40,285 bases of DNA from Clostridia bacterium (GCA_017521925.1 JAFXBG010000005.1:1-40285), one strand, 5' to 3'. Shown: positions 8,180 to 15,416, counted from the stretch's first letter. Program-made: numbers and translations. Notes: generated by a model from the sequence alone, not told the origin.

Positions 8180-10164
8180 ATCGCGTCAACCTCCGCCATA
8201 ATCTGTAAGTTTGCAAACCCCTTTAAGTCCATAGCTCCTGAGGGACAAGCAACGGTACAAGCACCGCAACCCTGACAAACAGCAGGGTTAACTTCTGCCA
8301 CTCGTCTTACCTTTGTGGTTCTGTCAGGCATACGGAATTCTTTTTCTGCATAAGTAATAGCACCGTAAGGACATACATTTGCACAAGACGAACAACCGTT
8401 ACACATAAGCTCATCAGAGCTTGCAACACAGGGGTTACCTGTAAGCTTATCCTTGGCAAGTAAACCGATTACCTTAGAGGCTGCGGCACCTGCCTGAGAA
8501 ACTGTTTCGGGAATATCTTTAGGGCCCTGACAAGCACCTGAGAGGAATACGCCTGCTGTGGGGCTTTCTACGGGTCTGAGCTTGGGGTGAGCCTCTGTAA
8601 AGAAGTCGTTTGTATCCATACTTGCTGTAAGCATTGTTGCAAGAGGACGTGCAGACTTGTCAGGCTCGATAGCTGCTGCAAGAACAACTAAATCAGCATC
8701 AATATGAAGCTGCTTGTTTGCAATAAGGTCGGAAGCCTGAACCTTAAGCTTGTCGCCTTCAGGTGTTACCTTACCAACCATACCTTTAATGTATTTAACG
8801 CCGAATTCTTCTACAGCACGGCGATAAAATTCATCAAAATTCTTACCGGGGGTTCTTACATCAATGTAGAACACATAAACCTCGGTATCAGGATATTTGT
8901 CACGGGTAAGCATTGCGTGCTTTGCAGTATACATACAGCAAATCTTGGAGCAATACTCCTTACCCTTCTCAGCGCAAGCCTCACATCTGGAGCCTACACA
9001 CTGGACAAAAACAATAGTATGGGGATGCTTGCCGTCAGAAGGACGTAAAAGCTTACCTGCTGACGGACCTGCCGCATTGGTAAGACGCTCAAACTCAAGG
9101 GAAGTAATTACATCCTTGGACTGACTGTAAGCAAACTCATCAAATTTATCCATACTTATAGGATTAAAACCTGTTGCAACTACAATTGCACCGTACTTTT
9201 CCTCTATATACTCATCCTTCTGAGTATAGTCAATGGCACCTGCGGTACATACCTTAGAGCAGATACCGCACTTGCCCTTTTTAAGCATAGTACAAGCAGT
9301 GGGGTCAATGGTTGCAACCTTGGGTACTGCCTGTGCAAAAGGAATGTAAATTGCTGTGCGGTTATCCATACCCAGGTTAAACTCGTTGGGGATTTTTTTC
9401 ATAGGGCATTTTTCTAAACAAGCACCGCAACCTGTACAAATTTCTTCCTTAACATAACGGGCATTCTTTTTGATAGTAACATCAAAGTTACCAACAAAGC
9501 CTTTAACATCTGTAACCTCACTATATGAAAAAATACGGATTTTTTCATTCTGAGCAACATCAACCATTTTAGGTGTCAGAATACAGGCGGCACAGTCAAG
9601 AGTGGGGAATGTTTTGTCAAGCTGTGCCATTTTACCGCCAATGGTAGGATTTTTTTCTACAATATCTACCTCAAAACCTGCATCCGCAATATCAAGGGCA
9701 GTCTGGATACCTGCTATACCACCGCCGATAACAAGGGCACGCTTAGTAACAGGTGACTCTCCGGGAGTAAGAGGAGCATTGAGGTTAACCTTTGCAACAG
9801 CGGCTTTACCTAAGATAATAGCCTTTTCGGTACCTGTTGCCATATCCTTATGTACCCAGGAGCACTGCTCACGGATGTTTGCAATCTCAACCATATAAGG
9901 GTTAAGACCTGCGGCAGCCGCAGTTTTGCGGAAAGTTGCCTCGTGCATTCTGGGAGAACAGGAACAGACAACTATACCCGTAAGGTTATGTTCTTTAACG
10001 GCAGTTTTAATCATATCCTGTCCTGCCTGAGAACACATATATTGATAGTCGGTGGAAAAGACTACGCCAGGTTCGCTTTTCAATGCTTCTGCCACCGCCT
10101 GCACATCAACTGTGCCTGCAATGTTACTTCCACACCAACATACAAAAACACCAACTCTTTGCAT
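8170..10164 (-). CDS. hdrA: HdrA, flavin- and Fe-S-containing core of heterodisulfide-reductase-like complex
   Basis: Core subunit of 664 residues. In characterised Hdr complexes HdrA holds the bifurcating FAD and splits electron pairs between HdrBC and ferredoxin. Layout: an N-terminal cluster domain (CWCGSNIAG at 9-17, CSCSPRMHEATFR at 67-79); an FAD fold (GGGIAG at 147-152, GGKMAQLDKTFPTLDCAACILTPKM at about 176-200); an inserted ferredoxin domain (CTGCGACLEKC and CTMLKKGKCGICSKVC, about 243-306); CVGSRCEACAEKGKEYCSKICC (about 389-410); and a C-terminal two-cluster ferredoxin. All motifs of the full-length class are present, without truncation or a fused MvhD. The ATG at 10164 has AAAGGAGG upstream. 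Whether it truly bifurcates cannot be decided from sequence. Confidence 0.95.
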   Translation of the reverse strand: MQRVGVFVCWCGSNIAGTVDVQAVAEALKSEPGVVFSTDYQYMCSQAGQDMIKTAVKEHNLTGIVVCSCSPRMHEATFRKTAAAAGLNPYMVEIANIREQCSWVHKDMATGTEKAIILGKAAVAKVNLNAPLTPGESPVTKRALVIGGGIAGIQTALDIADAGFEVDIVEKNPTIGGKMAQLDKTFPTLDCAACILTPKMVDVAQNEKIRIFSYSEVTDVKGFVGNFDVTIKKNARYVKEEICTGCGACLEKCPMKKIPNEFNLGMDNRTAIYIPFAQAVPKVATIDPTACTMLKKGKCGICSKVCTAGAIDYTQKDEYIEEKYGAIVVATGFNPISMDKFDEFAYSQSKDVITSLEFERLTNAAGPSAGKLLRPSDGKHPHTIVFVQCVGSRCEACAEKGKEYCSKICCMYTAKHAMLTRDKYPDTEVYVFYIDVRTPGKNFDEFYRRAVEEFGVKYIKGMVGKVTPEGDKLKVQASDLIANKQLHIDADLVVLAAAIEPDKSARPLATMLTASMDTNDFFTEAHPKLRPVESPTAGVFLSGACQGPKDIPETVSQAGAAASKVIGLLAKDKLTGNPCVASSDELMCNGCSSCANVCPYGAITYAEKEFRMPDRTTKVRRVAEVNPAVCQGCGACTVACPSGAMDLKGFANLQIMAEVDAICK

Positions 10165-10179
10165 TTGTCTTTTCCTCCT

Positions 10180-10569
10180 TTACTTAGTATATTTTCTGAA
10201 AGCACTTACAAGAAGCTGCTGAGGTGTGTCCTCGTCTACAATTGCGGGAACATCATTAGCAGTCATTCTGTTTGCACCCTGCTTTCTGACAGCAAAAAGA
10301 CGCACAGCCTCAACCACCTTTGCAGGCTCCACCCCTCTGGGGCATCTGTCGATACAAGCAAAGCAGGAAAGGCACTTATAGAGTGAATCAGAATTAAGAA
10401 GAGGCGTAATATCGCCGCTTTCAACCATATTTACAAACTGATGGGGATGATACTCCATCTCATCGTATGCAGGGCAGGTTGCAGAACACTTGCCGCACTT
10501 CATACATTTAGCTGTGTTAACGCCGCTGATGCGGATGATTTCATCGCGAAGATACCGGTTATTATGCAT
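10180..10569 (-). CDS. hdrC: HdrC, 4Fe-4S ferredoxin subunit
   Basis: Electron relay of 129 residues between HdrA and HdrB. It has two complete four-Cys motifs, CMKCGKCSATCP (about 21-32) and CLSCFACIDRCPRGVEP (about 64-80), and the normal length for the bacterial cytosolic form with no membrane anchor. The ATG at 10569 follows AAAGGAGG and overlaps the end of hdrB by 8 nt. It is separated from hdrA by 15 nt. Confidence 0.93.
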   Translation of the reverse strand: MHNNRYLRDEIIRISGVNTAKCMKCGKCSATCPAYDEMEYHPHQFVNMVESGDITPLLNSDSLYKCLSCFACIDRCPRGVEPAKVVEAVRLFAVRKQGANRMTANDVPAIVDEDTPQQLLVSAFRKYTK

Positions 10570-11350
10570 TTGTATCCTCCTTTACGCCAAGAGCTTCTGC
10601 CAGAAGCTCCGTAAAATAAACCACGGGAATATCAGCACCGTTTTTCTCAAGATTATATTTACAAAGAGGACAAGCGGTGATAATCATTTCAGCACCTGCT
10701 GCCTTTGCGTTTTTTACAACTGCGTTACTGTTTCTTCTTGCAGAGTCAGGGCTTTCAACTGAGATATAGCCGCCGCAACACTCATTACGCTTGGCATAAA
10801 CTACAGCATCAGCACCCAATGCTCTTATAAAATCCTCCATAATGGTGGGATTTTCAGGGTCATCCATACGCATAACTTTGTTGGGACGCAGTAAAAGGCA
10901 ACCGTAATACGCTGCAATTTTTTTGCCCTTAAGGCTATTTACAACCTTTTCTTTAAGAGTATCAAAGCCAACTAAATCACGTAACATTTCAAGGTAATGA
11001 TATACCTCTGCCTCACCGTTATAGCTGTCCTCTGCCATATATCTGTTAACCTTGTCGGCAAAGGTTTTGTTGGTCTGCATTGCGTAATTAGTCTGCTTTA
11101 TAACATTGTGACAAGCTGAGCAAACAGTTACCAAAGGCTCATTTCTTTCAAAGGCATATTTTAAAGCACGAACAGAAGAAAGCTTTGTGGCAACCTCGTC
11201 GTCAGCAGATGTAAAGACACCGCCGCAGCACTGCCAGTTTTCAATTTCTTCCAGAGTAACACCCAAAGCTGAGGCAGATTTGTAAGAATACAAATCAAGG
11301 TCTTTCGCCTTATTCTTTAAGGTGCAACCGGGGAAATAACTAACCTTCAT
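10562..11350 (-). CDS. hdrB: HdrB, two-CCG-domain subunit with complete non-cubane cluster motifs
   Basis: Protein of 262 residues with two CCG domains. The first motif is C9, C41-C42, C77 and C80 (CX31CCX34CXXC). The second is C-X39-CC-X34-CXXC in the C-terminal half (YYGCLLL ... ECCGGY ... CPLC). Both are complete, so both non-cubane 4Fe-4S clusters of methanogen HdrB could form. In methanogens HdrB reduces the CoM-CoB disulfide; in sulfate reducers the partner is thought to be DsrC. Neither substrate is indicated here. In TfrB the same module is fused to an FrdB-like domain, so electron delivery to the separate FrdB-like protein of this operon is an attractive role. The ATG at 11350 has GGAGG upstream. 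Confidence 0.93.
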   Translation of the reverse strand: MKVSYFPGCTLKNKAKDLDLYSYKSASALGVTLEEIENWQCCGGVFTSADDEVATKLSSVRALKYAFERNEPLVTVCSACHNVIKQTNYAMQTNKTFADKVNRYMAEDSYNGEAEVYHYLEMLRDLVGFDTLKEKVVNSLKGKKIAAYYGCLLLRPNKVMRMDDPENPTIMEDFIRALGADAVVYAKRNECCGGYISVESPDSARRNSNAVVKNAKAAGAEMIITACPLCKYNLEKNGADIPVVYFTELLAEALGVKEDTNA

Positions 11351-11365
11351 TAAATTACCTCCGAA

Positions 11366-12742
11366 TTATACCATCTCTTCGGGATGGAAAACCTCATCAA
11401 ATTTTTCAGCAGTTAAGAAACCAAGCTCTACACAAGCTTCTTTAAGGGAAATATTATCCTTAAAAGCCTTTTTAGCAGTCTTTGCGGCATTTTCGTAACC
11501 GATATAGGGATTAAGTGCAGTAACAAGCATCAGGGAATTGTGCAGGTTGTGATGCATCTTCTCTTTGTTTGCCTTAATGCCTACTGCACAGTTCTTGTTG
11601 AATGATACAATAGCTTCTGCCAGAAGACGGGTTGACTGCAAGAAGTTATAAATACAAACAGGCATAAACACATTAAGCTCGAAGTTACCCTGAGAAGCCG
11701 CCATAGTAATAGCAACATCATTACCCATAACCTGAACAGCAACCATTGTCACTGCTTCGCACTGAGTGGGGTTAACCTTACCCGGCATAATGGAAGAGCC
11801 GGGTTCGTTTTCGGGAATAAAGATTTCACCAAGACCGTCGCGGGGGCCTGATGCCAGCCAACGAACGTCGTTTGCAATCTTCATCATATCGCAAGCAAGA
11901 GCCTTGACAGCACCGTGTGCAAATACAAGCTCATCTTTGGATGTAAGTGCGTGGAACTTATTGGCAGCAGTAACGAAAGGCTTGCCTGTAATATTGCCTA
12001 CTTCCTTTGCAACTGTTTCTGCAAAACCTGCAGGAGCATTAAGACCTGTGCCAACTGCTGTTCCGCCTAAAGCAAGCTCATAAAGAGGCTCTAAAGAACG
12101 TTTGATAAGCTCTACGTCCTTTTCAAGGCTTGAACGCCATCCGCTGATTTCCTGGCTGAAGGTAATGGGAGTAGCATCCTGAAGATGTGTTCTGCCGCTC
12201 TTTACGATGCCTTCATTTTCCTCTTCCAGTCTTTTAAAAGTAGCGATAAGCTCCTCTACTGCAGGAATAAGCTTGTCCTCTAAAGAAAGAACAGCGGCGA
12301 TGTGCATTGCTGTGGGGAATGTGTCATTGGATGACTGACTCATATTTACATCATCATTGGGATGAAGAAGAGTTTTGCCTAAAATCTGGTTGCCGCGGTT
12401 TGCAATAACCTCATTGGAGTTCATATTTGACTGTGTGCCTGAACCTGTCTGCCATACAACCAAAGGAAAATGAGAGTTGAGCTCGCCTGCCATAACCTCG
12501 TCACAAGCCTGCTTGATTGCAGAAAGCTTTTCGTCTGTCATTTTTTCGGGGCGGAGTGCATTGTTGGTTACAGCTGCTGCTTTTTTCAGAATGCCGAAAG
12601 CATTGATTATTTCCTTGGGCATAGTTTCAATGTCTACACCTATTTCAAAATTCTCGTGGCTTCTTTGTGTCTGTGCTGCCCAAAGACGGTCAGCAGGCAC
12701 TTTCATTTCACCCATAGAATCATGTTCAATACGATATTCCAT
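11366..12742 (-). CDS. fumC: Class II fumarate hydratase
   Basis: Interconverts malate and fumarate as a soluble homotetramer without Fe-S clusters. The 458-residue length is normal for the family. The superfamily signature GSSIMPGKVNP is intact, with the upstream SGSGTQSNMN-type (QTGSGTQSNMNSNEV) and GRTHLQDATP motifs. It is flanked by the malate-dehydrogenase-like gene (15 nt upstream) and hdrB (15 nt downstream), which fits dehydration of malate to feed fumarate reduction. The ATG at 12742 has AGAGAGG upstream. Confidence 0.97.
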   Translation of the reverse strand: MEYRIEHDSMGEMKVPADRLWAAQTQRSHENFEIGVDIETMPKEIINAFGILKKAAAVTNNALRPEKMTDEKLSAIKQACDEVMAGELNSHFPLVVWQTGSGTQSNMNSNEVIANRGNQILGKTLLHPNDDVNMSQSSNDTFPTAMHIAAVLSLEDKLIPAVEELIATFKRLEEENEGIVKSGRTHLQDATPITFSQEISGWRSSLEKDVELIKRSLEPLYELALGGTAVGTGLNAPAGFAETVAKEVGNITGKPFVTAANKFHALTSKDELVFAHGAVKALACDMMKIANDVRWLASGPRDGLGEIFIPENEPGSSIMPGKVNPTQCEAVTMVAVQVMGNDVAITMAASQGNFELNVFMPVCIYNFLQSTRLLAEAIVSFNKNCAVGIKANKEKMHHNLHNSLMLVTALNPYIGYENAAKTAKKAFKDNISLKEACVELGFLTAEKFDEVFHPEEMV

Positions 12743-12757
12743 AATACAAAACCTCTC

Positions 12758-13699
12758 TTATATCTCAATACTTTTAATAATTTCCTTAAGGCAATCCGCA
12801 CTGTGACGCAAAGCTGCAACTTCTTCATCGTTCAAAGGAAGAATAACCTTTGTATGTGCACCCTCATGCCCTACCACGTTAAGCAAACTCAGGCATACAT
12901 CATCAATACCATATTCGCCGTGCATCATAGTTGAAACTGTCATTGTTGTATCGATACCGCTGAGCAAGCATTTGCAGATATGGCATACAGACATAGATAC
13001 CGCATAGTATGTAGCACCTTTGCGTGCGATAACTCTGGCACCTGATTTACGAACGTAGTTTTCAACCTCATTACGGTCAAACTCAGGATAATCGTTAGCC
13101 TTGTTAAGTGCATCGCCGTAGTCCTCAATAGGAACATTGGAAATATTCGCAATAGACCATGGAACAAAAGCAGAGTCACCGTGCTCACCTAAAACATAGG
13201 CATGAACGTTCTTCTGATTTACATCATAGTACTCTGCTACACGGGCACGCAGACGTGCGGTATCAAGAATTGTACCTGAACCGATTATACGCTCCTCAGG
13301 AATACCAGAAATCTTATGAAACACATATGTCAGAATATCAACAGGATTGCTTACGATAATGTACATAGCCTCCGGAGCATGCTTGACAATTTCTTTGGAT
13401 ACTGTTTTAAGAATATCAATGTTAGTCTGTGCCAGCTCCAGTCTGGACTGACCAGCTTGCCTTGCGACACCGCATGTGATAACTACGATGTCAGAGTCCT
13501 TGGCATCCTCATAAGAACCTGCATAAATTGTAGCGGGGTTGCAGAAAGGCACACCCTGCCTGATATCAAGAGCCTCACCAAGAGATTTTTCCTGGTTAAT
13601 ATCAATCATTACAATTTCTGAAGCGATTCCCATAACTATCAGGGTGTACGCAATTGTAGAGCCAACGCTACCGGAACCTATTACTGTAATTTTGTTCAT
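12758..13699 (-). CDS. mdh: LDH-fold dehydrogenase, predicted malate dehydrogenase
   Basis: NAD-dependent 2-hydroxyacid dehydrogenase of 313 residues with Rossmann motif GSGSVGS (8-14), DTARLR (146-151) and the catalytic GEHGD (His173). It looks like an L-lactate dehydrogenase overall, but the specificity loop reads AR-QAGQSR, not NQ-KPGETR. Aligning the fixed Arg (R86, LDH number 109) puts R80 at position 102. That residue is Gln in lactate and Arg in malate dehydrogenases of this superfamily. Placed between rex and fumC in a PEP-to-succinate cluster, oxaloacetate reduction to malate with NADH is the more likely reaction. Automated annotation may call it Ldh. The start has AAGGGG 8 nt upstream, and a 96-nt gap separates it from rex. 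Confidence 0.8.
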   Translation of the reverse strand: MNKITVIGSGSVGSTIAYTLIVMGIASEIVMIDINQEKSLGEALDIRQGVPFCNPATIYAGSYEDAKDSDIVVITCGVARQAGQSRLELAQTNIDILKTVSKEIVKHAPEAMYIIVSNPVDILTYVFHKISGIPEERIIGSGTILDTARLRARVAEYYDVNQKNVHAYVLGEHGDSAFVPWSIANISNVPIEDYGDALNKANDYPEFDRNEVENYVRKSGARVIARKGATYYAVSMSVCHICKCLLSGIDTTMTVSTMMHGEYGIDDVCLSLLNVVGHEGAHTKVILPLNDEEVAALRHSADCLKEIIKSIEI

Positions 13700-13795
13700 A
13701 TTTATTCCCCTTTTTATTTTATCCGCTTATGTACGATGATTTTATACTTTAATTTTATACTGAAAATGCTTTAGGCGGCACTTTTTCCTTTATTA

Positions 13796-14419
13796 TTAAT
13801 CCTGGGACATCTGATTTCTTAAATGTGCCAAGGATAATGCCAGATGCTCGTTCTGCAGCAAAACACCTGAGGGAACCTGTAACTTACAGGGAGCAAAGTT
13901 CCATATCGCAGTTATTCCGCTTTCAACCATCCGGTCACATACTTGCTGTGCCGAGCCTTCACCCACCGTAATAATACCAATGCAAATATTATGCTCTTTA
14001 CAAAATAAATCAAATTGTTCCATAGGTAATATTGGCGTCGCCGAATCAATACTCATTGTTTTTTCACGTAAGTCAAAGGCTGCTGCAATTTTTACGCCAA
14101 ACTGCTGGAATCCATCGTATTGCAACAATGCTCTTCCTAATTTTCCGGCACCTACCAACACAGCCAAGGTTATTTTGTTACGCCCCAGGCAATCCTCGAG
14201 CCGCTCTATGAGGAACTCGATTTCATAACCCAGTCTGGGCTTTCCTGCACCACTCACCATTGCAAGGTCTTTTCTGACCTGAACCTCTCCAAGATTAAGC
14301 TCTTTGGAAATAGTCGTTGCAGATATATAAGGAACTTTTTGGGGAGACAAACTCCTCAAAAAATCAAGATATCCCGGTATTCTGCCTAATGTGGCTTTTG
14401 AAATAGAAATCTTATCCAT
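13796..14419 (-). CDS. rex: Redox-sensing transcriptional repressor Rex
   Basis: NADH/NAD+-responsive DNA-binding protein of about 207 residues. The N-terminal winged helix contains ISISKATLGRIPGYLDFL and recognition-helix region GEVQVRKDLAMVSGAGKPRLGY. The C-terminal Rossmann domain has VLVGAGKLGRALL. Rex usually releases its operators when NADH is high and so turns on fermentative NADH-consuming genes. Leading this operon, it suggests that NADH excess induces fumarate reduction. I start it at the ATG at 14419, because GGAGG lies 7 nt before it; an adjacent ATG at 14422 is possible, and the longer GTG frame would contain the ribosome-binding site. The wing reads KPRLGY rather than the more common KRGVGY, so its operator may deviate from the classical one. 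Confidence 0.95.
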   Translation of the reverse strand: MDKISISKATLGRIPGYLDFLRSLSPQKVPYISATTISKELNLGEVQVRKDLAMVSGAGKPRLGYEIEFLIERLEDCLGRNKITLAVLVGAGKLGRALLQYDGFQQFGVKIAAAFDLREKTMSIDSATPILPMEQFDLFCKEHNICIGIITVGEGSAQQVCDRMVESGITAIWNFAPCKLQVPSGVLLQNEHLALSLAHLRNQMSQD

Positions 14420-14472
14420 CATCACACCTCCATCCACTTAACGGTTAAAAAGCAAACAGATTCTATACTGAC

Positions 14473-14508
14473 AATATCGATAATATATGTATCGATTAAA
14501 TAAATCAA
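14473..14508 (-). promoter_or_regulatory. Promoter of the rex operon with palindrome over the -10
   Basis: On the minus strand TTGATT (14503-14508) and TATTAT (14480-14485) are separated by 17 bp. The latter lies inside a perfect 7-bp inverted repeat, ATCGATA-N7-TATCGAT (14476-14496). A repressor bound there would block the promoter, so it is a candidate Rex autoregulatory site. It does not match the classical TTGTTAA-N4-TTAACAA operator. Confidence 0.5.
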
Positions 14509-14661
14509 ATTTCCACATTGTATATTATCGTATATATGATATCATTTTTCGGCTTTAAAATCAATAGTATATCATTGTAGATATTAAATGAATAAATTTC
14601 CATACTGTTGCAATATACTATATATTTTTAATGTTCCTGACCATATAGAAAGTATTACAAA

Positions 14662-14694
14662 AGCCTCTGTTCAGTTATTAGCTTAACAGAGGCT
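14662..14694. terminator. Perfect 10-bp hairpin in the gap upstream of rex
   Basis: AGCCTCTGTT and AACAGAGGCT form a 10-bp stem with a 13-nt loop. On the minus strand it is followed by TTTTG, a weak T tract. It could back up termination of the tRNA transcripts. Between it and the rex promoter (about 14510-14660) I see only AT-rich sequence. Confidence 0.45.
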
Positions 14695-14764
14695 CTTCTA
14701 TGGTTATTATTTAGTTGTTAATTGAATTCTATCGTTTCATTGATATTGTATTCTCCACCAAAAC

Positions 14765-14895
14765 TGCCCGAAGGGCAATATCACTCGGCTTTAGCCGAAT
14801 ATCACTGCGTAGCAATATCACTCGGCTTTAGCCGAATATCACTGCGTAGCAATATCACTGCGTAGCAATATCACTCGCCGTAAGGCGAATATAAC
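14765..14895. repeat. Array of seven small hairpins joined by a 7-nt linker
   Basis: Seven short palindromes follow one another: 14765-14777, 14785-14798, 14806-14814, 14822-14835, 14843-14851, 14859-14867 and 14875-14888. Cores are GCCC/GGGC, TCGGC/GCCGA (twice), TGC-GTA-GCA (three times) and TCGCC/GGCGA. Every junction is the same ATATCAC, with the last one degenerate (ATATAAC). It is not CRISPR: units are palindromic and of mixed sequence with a constant 7-nt spacer. A related copy in inverse orientation lies near 20257-20326. Confidence 0.85.
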
Positions 14896-14897
14896 TG

Positions 14898-14929
14898 AAA
14901 AAGACGATTGCAAAAGCAATCGTCTTTTT
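14898..14929. terminator. Bidirectional terminator after tRNA-Tyr
   Basis: A 14-bp perfect stem (AAAAAGACGATTGC / GCAATCGTCTTTTT) with an AAAA loop gives a T run on either strand. It lies 2 nt after the encoded CCA of tRNA-Tyr and is its evident terminator. Confidence 0.85.
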
Positions 14930-14930
14930 C

Positions 14931-15015
14931 TGGTGGGAGAAGGTGGATTCGAACCACCGAAGTCGTTGACAACAGATTTACAGTCTGCCCCCTTTGGCCG
15001 CTCGGGAATTCTCCC
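14931..15015 (-). tRNA. tRNA-Tyr (GUA)
   Basis: Class II tRNA with a long variable arm, 85 nt including an encoded CCA. The acceptor GGGAGAA pairs with TTCTCCC, the anticodon loop CTGTAAA carries GTA, and the T loop is GGTTCGAATCC. Codon choice, length and long variable arm agree with bacterial tRNA-Tyr. Confidence 0.96.
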
Positions 15016-15020
15016 ATATG

Positions 15021-15049
15021 AAAACCTGCTTTATTTCAAAGCAGGTTTT
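15021..15049 (-). terminator. Hairpin between tRNA-Thr and tRNA-Tyr
   Basis: A perfect 12-bp stem (AAAACCTGCTTT / AAAGCAGGTTTT) with a 5-nt loop, ending in TTTT on both strands, sits in the 37-nt space between the two tRNA genes. It may terminate tRNA-Thr or mark a processing site. Confidence 0.65.
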
Positions 15050-15052
15050 GTT

Positions 15053-15128
15053 TGGAGCTGGTGGACGGACTTGAACCCCCGACCTGCTGATTACAAATCA
15101 GCTGCTCTACCAACTGAGCTACACCAGC
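15053..15128 (-). tRNA. tRNA-Thr (UGU)
   Basis: Standard 76-nt cloverleaf with an encoded CCA. The acceptor GCTGGTG pairs with CACCAGC, the discriminator is U, the D arm is AGCTCAGTTGGTAGAGCA, the anticodon is TGT within TTTGTAA, and the T arm is GGGGGTTCAAGTCC. Confidence 0.96.
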
Positions 15129-15351
15129 GTGATTCGCTGTGGCATTTTGTGTATCGCCAACAGTTAGAGATTATAGCAGAGTATAGTTTAAATGTCAATA
15201 GTTTTTTGAAAAAATTTTAAGATTTTTTGAAACCCTTTGTATATGTGTGTCTGAGCCTTTCTGCGCCTGTTGTTTTTTGTATTCAAAATCCACAGTTTCT
15301 CTTGGTATCGTTCTTTTTTTCTTTGCTTTTCTACAAAACTTTACAGATAAC

Positions 15352-15381
15352 TTGACAGTTGTAAACCCCAAACTGTATAAT
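15352..15381 (+). promoter_or_regulatory. nadA promoter with embedded palindrome, candidate NiaR operator
   Basis: TTGACA (15352-15357) and TATAAT (15376-15381) match consensus with an 18-bp spacer. ACAGTT (15355-15360) and AACTGT (15371-15376) form an inverted repeat that spans the spacer and touches both elements. A dimeric repressor here would block initiation. NiaR is encoded at the end of the same operon, so niacin-responsive autoregulation is the natural inference. Confidence 0.7.
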
Positions 15382-15416
15382 AATCAGGATTTATAAAGAT
15401 ATATAAGGACGATTTT

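Noticed and set aside
8170-11350. Methanogenic heterodisulfide reductase or sulfate-reducer Hdr-DsrC system
   Set aside because: No CoM/CoB biosynthesis, hydrogenase, dsrC or sulfate-reduction gene is present, and the surrounding genes are bacterial and fermentative.
12758-13699. Plain L-lactate dehydrogenase
   Set aside because: The specificity loop has Arg at the position that decides malate over lactate, and the neighbours are malate/fumarate enzymes. I keep residual doubt in the confidence.
14435-14450. TTAAC-G-GTTAA palindrome just upstream of rex as a Rex operator
   Set aside because: The half-sites are in the opposite order to the classical operator (GTTAA ... TTAAC), and the site overlaps the leader just before the ribosome-binding site rather than the promoter.
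14765-14895. CRISPR array
   Set aside because: The repeated parts are short palindromes of different sequence and the constant part is a 7-nt linker; there are no unique spacers of about 30 nt and no cas genes.
14933-15220. Plus-strand open frame across the two tRNA genes
   Set aside because: It is the reverse complement of tRNA-Tyr and tRNA-Thr and has no coding character.
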